Positions 62,738 to 64,000 of a stretch of DNA of 64,000 nt are shown here, in pieces. A model generated the notes under the pieces. The model had not been told where the DNA came from. It did no database searches and saw nothing but the letters and a program-made list of their open reading frames with translations. The DNA lies in assembly GCF_041296385.1 (NCBI RefSeq), contig NC_091034.1, forward strand, positions 2,988,807 to 3,052,806, read 5' to 3'. The translations under genes were made by a program, and so were the position numbers. Source of the stretch: Aphelocoma coerulescens. Taxonomy: Eukaryota > Chordata > Aves > Passeriformes > Corvidae. The first letter of the stretch is position 1, and every line of letters begins with the position of its first letter.

Positions 62738-64000
62738 GGGCTCGGGTGCGCGTCGTCCGGGCTTGCGAGACGAGCGTGGCTGCCACTCTCCTGCCTGCAG
62801 AATTCACCTTACAGCCTCAGGAAGGAGGACGACGCGCCACAGTTACTTGTGCTGCTGCTGCTGCCTAGTCCTCTTGCAGAGCTCTGTGGAGGCAAATGCA
62901 CTTCCCTTCCGTCTCCGAGTTTCGGAGAACACGATGGTAGGGTGCAGCGGAGCAGGGAAGTACAGAAGTGCACCGCTGAGATTGCTGTTGCTTACGTGCA
63001 GAAGGCGAAGGTGCAAGCCAGCACTGGCTTTTGCTTCTAGAGCCGTTCTCCAGGAGAGCAGCTGCTGGAGGTTGACAGCGGTAGCTGCGAGGCTGAAAAA
63101 CAAGGCAGGACGTCGGGCTTAGAAGAAAGGCACAGGGGCCACAGTGTGATGTGCGCTTTTGGAAGGCTGCTCGGAGAAGGGGCACTTTCGGAGAGCTTTC
63201 TGCTTTGACCTGTGCTCCTGGCCGAGCTCTAGCTGCTGGGACTCTGAAAGGCTGAATGACTAGGAAAGTGCTTGTGTCCACGCTGTGGATTGAGCACGAT
63301 CCTTTTTGCAGCAGCGAGAACACACTCGGCCCACTGGGCTCGTGAACGAGCGTTTACCAGACGTCTGCAATTCGGTGCACTGCACACACAAGCCCGGTGC
63401 TCCCCGGTTTCTTTCTCCGCCTGCCGTTGTCTGGACAGAAGAGAAGCCCAGCCACGGCATCCTACTCGGCCGCTTTTCGGCGTGTGCACTGCCCGCATAC
63501 ACACGGGTGCTGTGCTCGGCTTTCCCTCGGCTCCAGGCACAAGGGTGCTTTCTCAGTTTTGCAGCGTCCCCGGTTCCCCACGTTGCCCTCGCTCAGCGAA
63601 ACGTGCCGGGGGAGAAGCACTTGCTGGATGAGTCTTTCCGTGTGCAAGACTTTGAACGCAGCACCACAATCTGGGCCACGAGGAAGCCTTGATGAAGAAG
63701 GTGGTTTTGTCCTGGCACCTCTCTCCAGTGCGAGATGCCTGCCGAAGCTCTTTGCCTCTTGCGAGAGTGCGGTGGGCAGCGGGGTAAACTGGAGCCGAGA
63801 AGGACCGGGCAGACAGCACCGCCATCCGACAGGTGCTTTGCAGGTTGTGCCGGGGAAAGCGGACTGGCCCTGGCTGGAAGGCGCTGCAGCTAGGCGCTCC
63901 CCCAAGTGTCGGAGGCAAAGGCCGCGTGAGCTTGCCGTCCCCGGCACGGCTCTCTGTGCGAGACGTAGCCCAGAAGCTTTCCCTTTCCATTCAGAGCACC
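62738..64000 (+). repeat. Satellite unit 44, subtype GA, cut by the window edge
   Basis: G at 63363, A at 63615. The unit stops at offset 1263 because the window ends there. It shows no sign of diverging from the consensus before that point, so the array very probably continues. Confidence 0.95.

Larger units (their letters stand above)
1..64000. repeat. Satellite (megasatellite) array, 1459-bp unit, about 43.9 copies, filling the window
   Basis: The same sequence recurs every 1459 bp from the first base to the last. Landmarks such as the GAATTC at 63-68, the AAGCTT at 1237-1242 and the (TGC)5 run at 113-127 reappear at exact multiples of 1459. All units share one orientation. No unit is longer or shorter than 1459 bp, so no net indel has accumulated. 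Detected variation is limited to 11 positions per unit, all single-base substitutions. Most pairs of units differ at 0 to 2 positions, and the worst pair differs at about five, so identity is roughly 99.6 to 100 percent. This indicates very recent amplification or efficient homogenisation by unequal exchange or gene conversion. Neither edge of the array is present, so its true length is at least 64 kb. I do not recognise the unit as a named satellite family. Subunit coordinates below use window position 1 as an arbitrary phase. Confidence 0.98.

Noticed and set aside
1..64000. CRISPR array
   Set aside because: The period is 1459 bp and the whole unit is conserved. There is no short repeat with unique spacers.

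Overview
The whole 64 kb window is one uninterrupted tandem array of a single GC-rich, CpG-rich repeat unit of exactly 1459 bp. Taking window position 1 as the arbitrary start of the unit, there are 43 complete units and a 44th cut by the window edge at unit offset 1263. All units lie head to tail in the same orientation. No insertion, deletion, foreign insert, unit-length change or array edge was seen. I find no supportable protein-coding gene, rRNA, tRNA, snRNA, CRISPR array or recognisable transposon.

Organism: nothing here identifies a species. A long, highly homogenised kilobase-scale satellite points to a eukaryote. Six of the nine rare variable sites are C-to-T or G-to-A changes at CpG, which points to germline CpG methylation, as in vertebrates and some plants. 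A GC-rich, CpG-rich satellite with this bias would fit a vertebrate, for example a bird microchromosome or sex chromosome, but that is a guess. I do not recognise the unit as a named satellite.

Variation: I detected 11 variable positions per 1459 bp. Two are common. Offset 626 is G or T, and offset 878 is C or A. Together they define three abundant subtypes: GA (14 units), TC (17) and TA (12), plus one GC unit (unit 1). Writing G=GA, T=TC, A=TA and X=GC, the order of units 1-44 is X A G T G T G T G G T A T T T G A G T A G T A A A A A A T T G T G T G T T G T A G T A G. This order is not random. There are (G T)x3 runs at units 3-8 and 31-36, (G T A)x2 runs at units 18-23 and 38-43, and a run of six A units at 23-28. 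The other variants are rare: eight single-unit changes (three of them in unit 4) and one change shared by units 19 and 23.

Inside the unit: a dense CpG cluster spans the chosen unit boundary (offsets about 1301 to 1500, running into the next unit). There are several short inverted repeats, a (TGC)5 run that never changes length, and a 10-bp perfect palindrome that is intact only when offset 626 is G. Long open frames exist on both strands because the DNA is GC-rich. Their mostly non-ATG starts, mutual overlap and mainly amino-acid-changing variants argue against coding.
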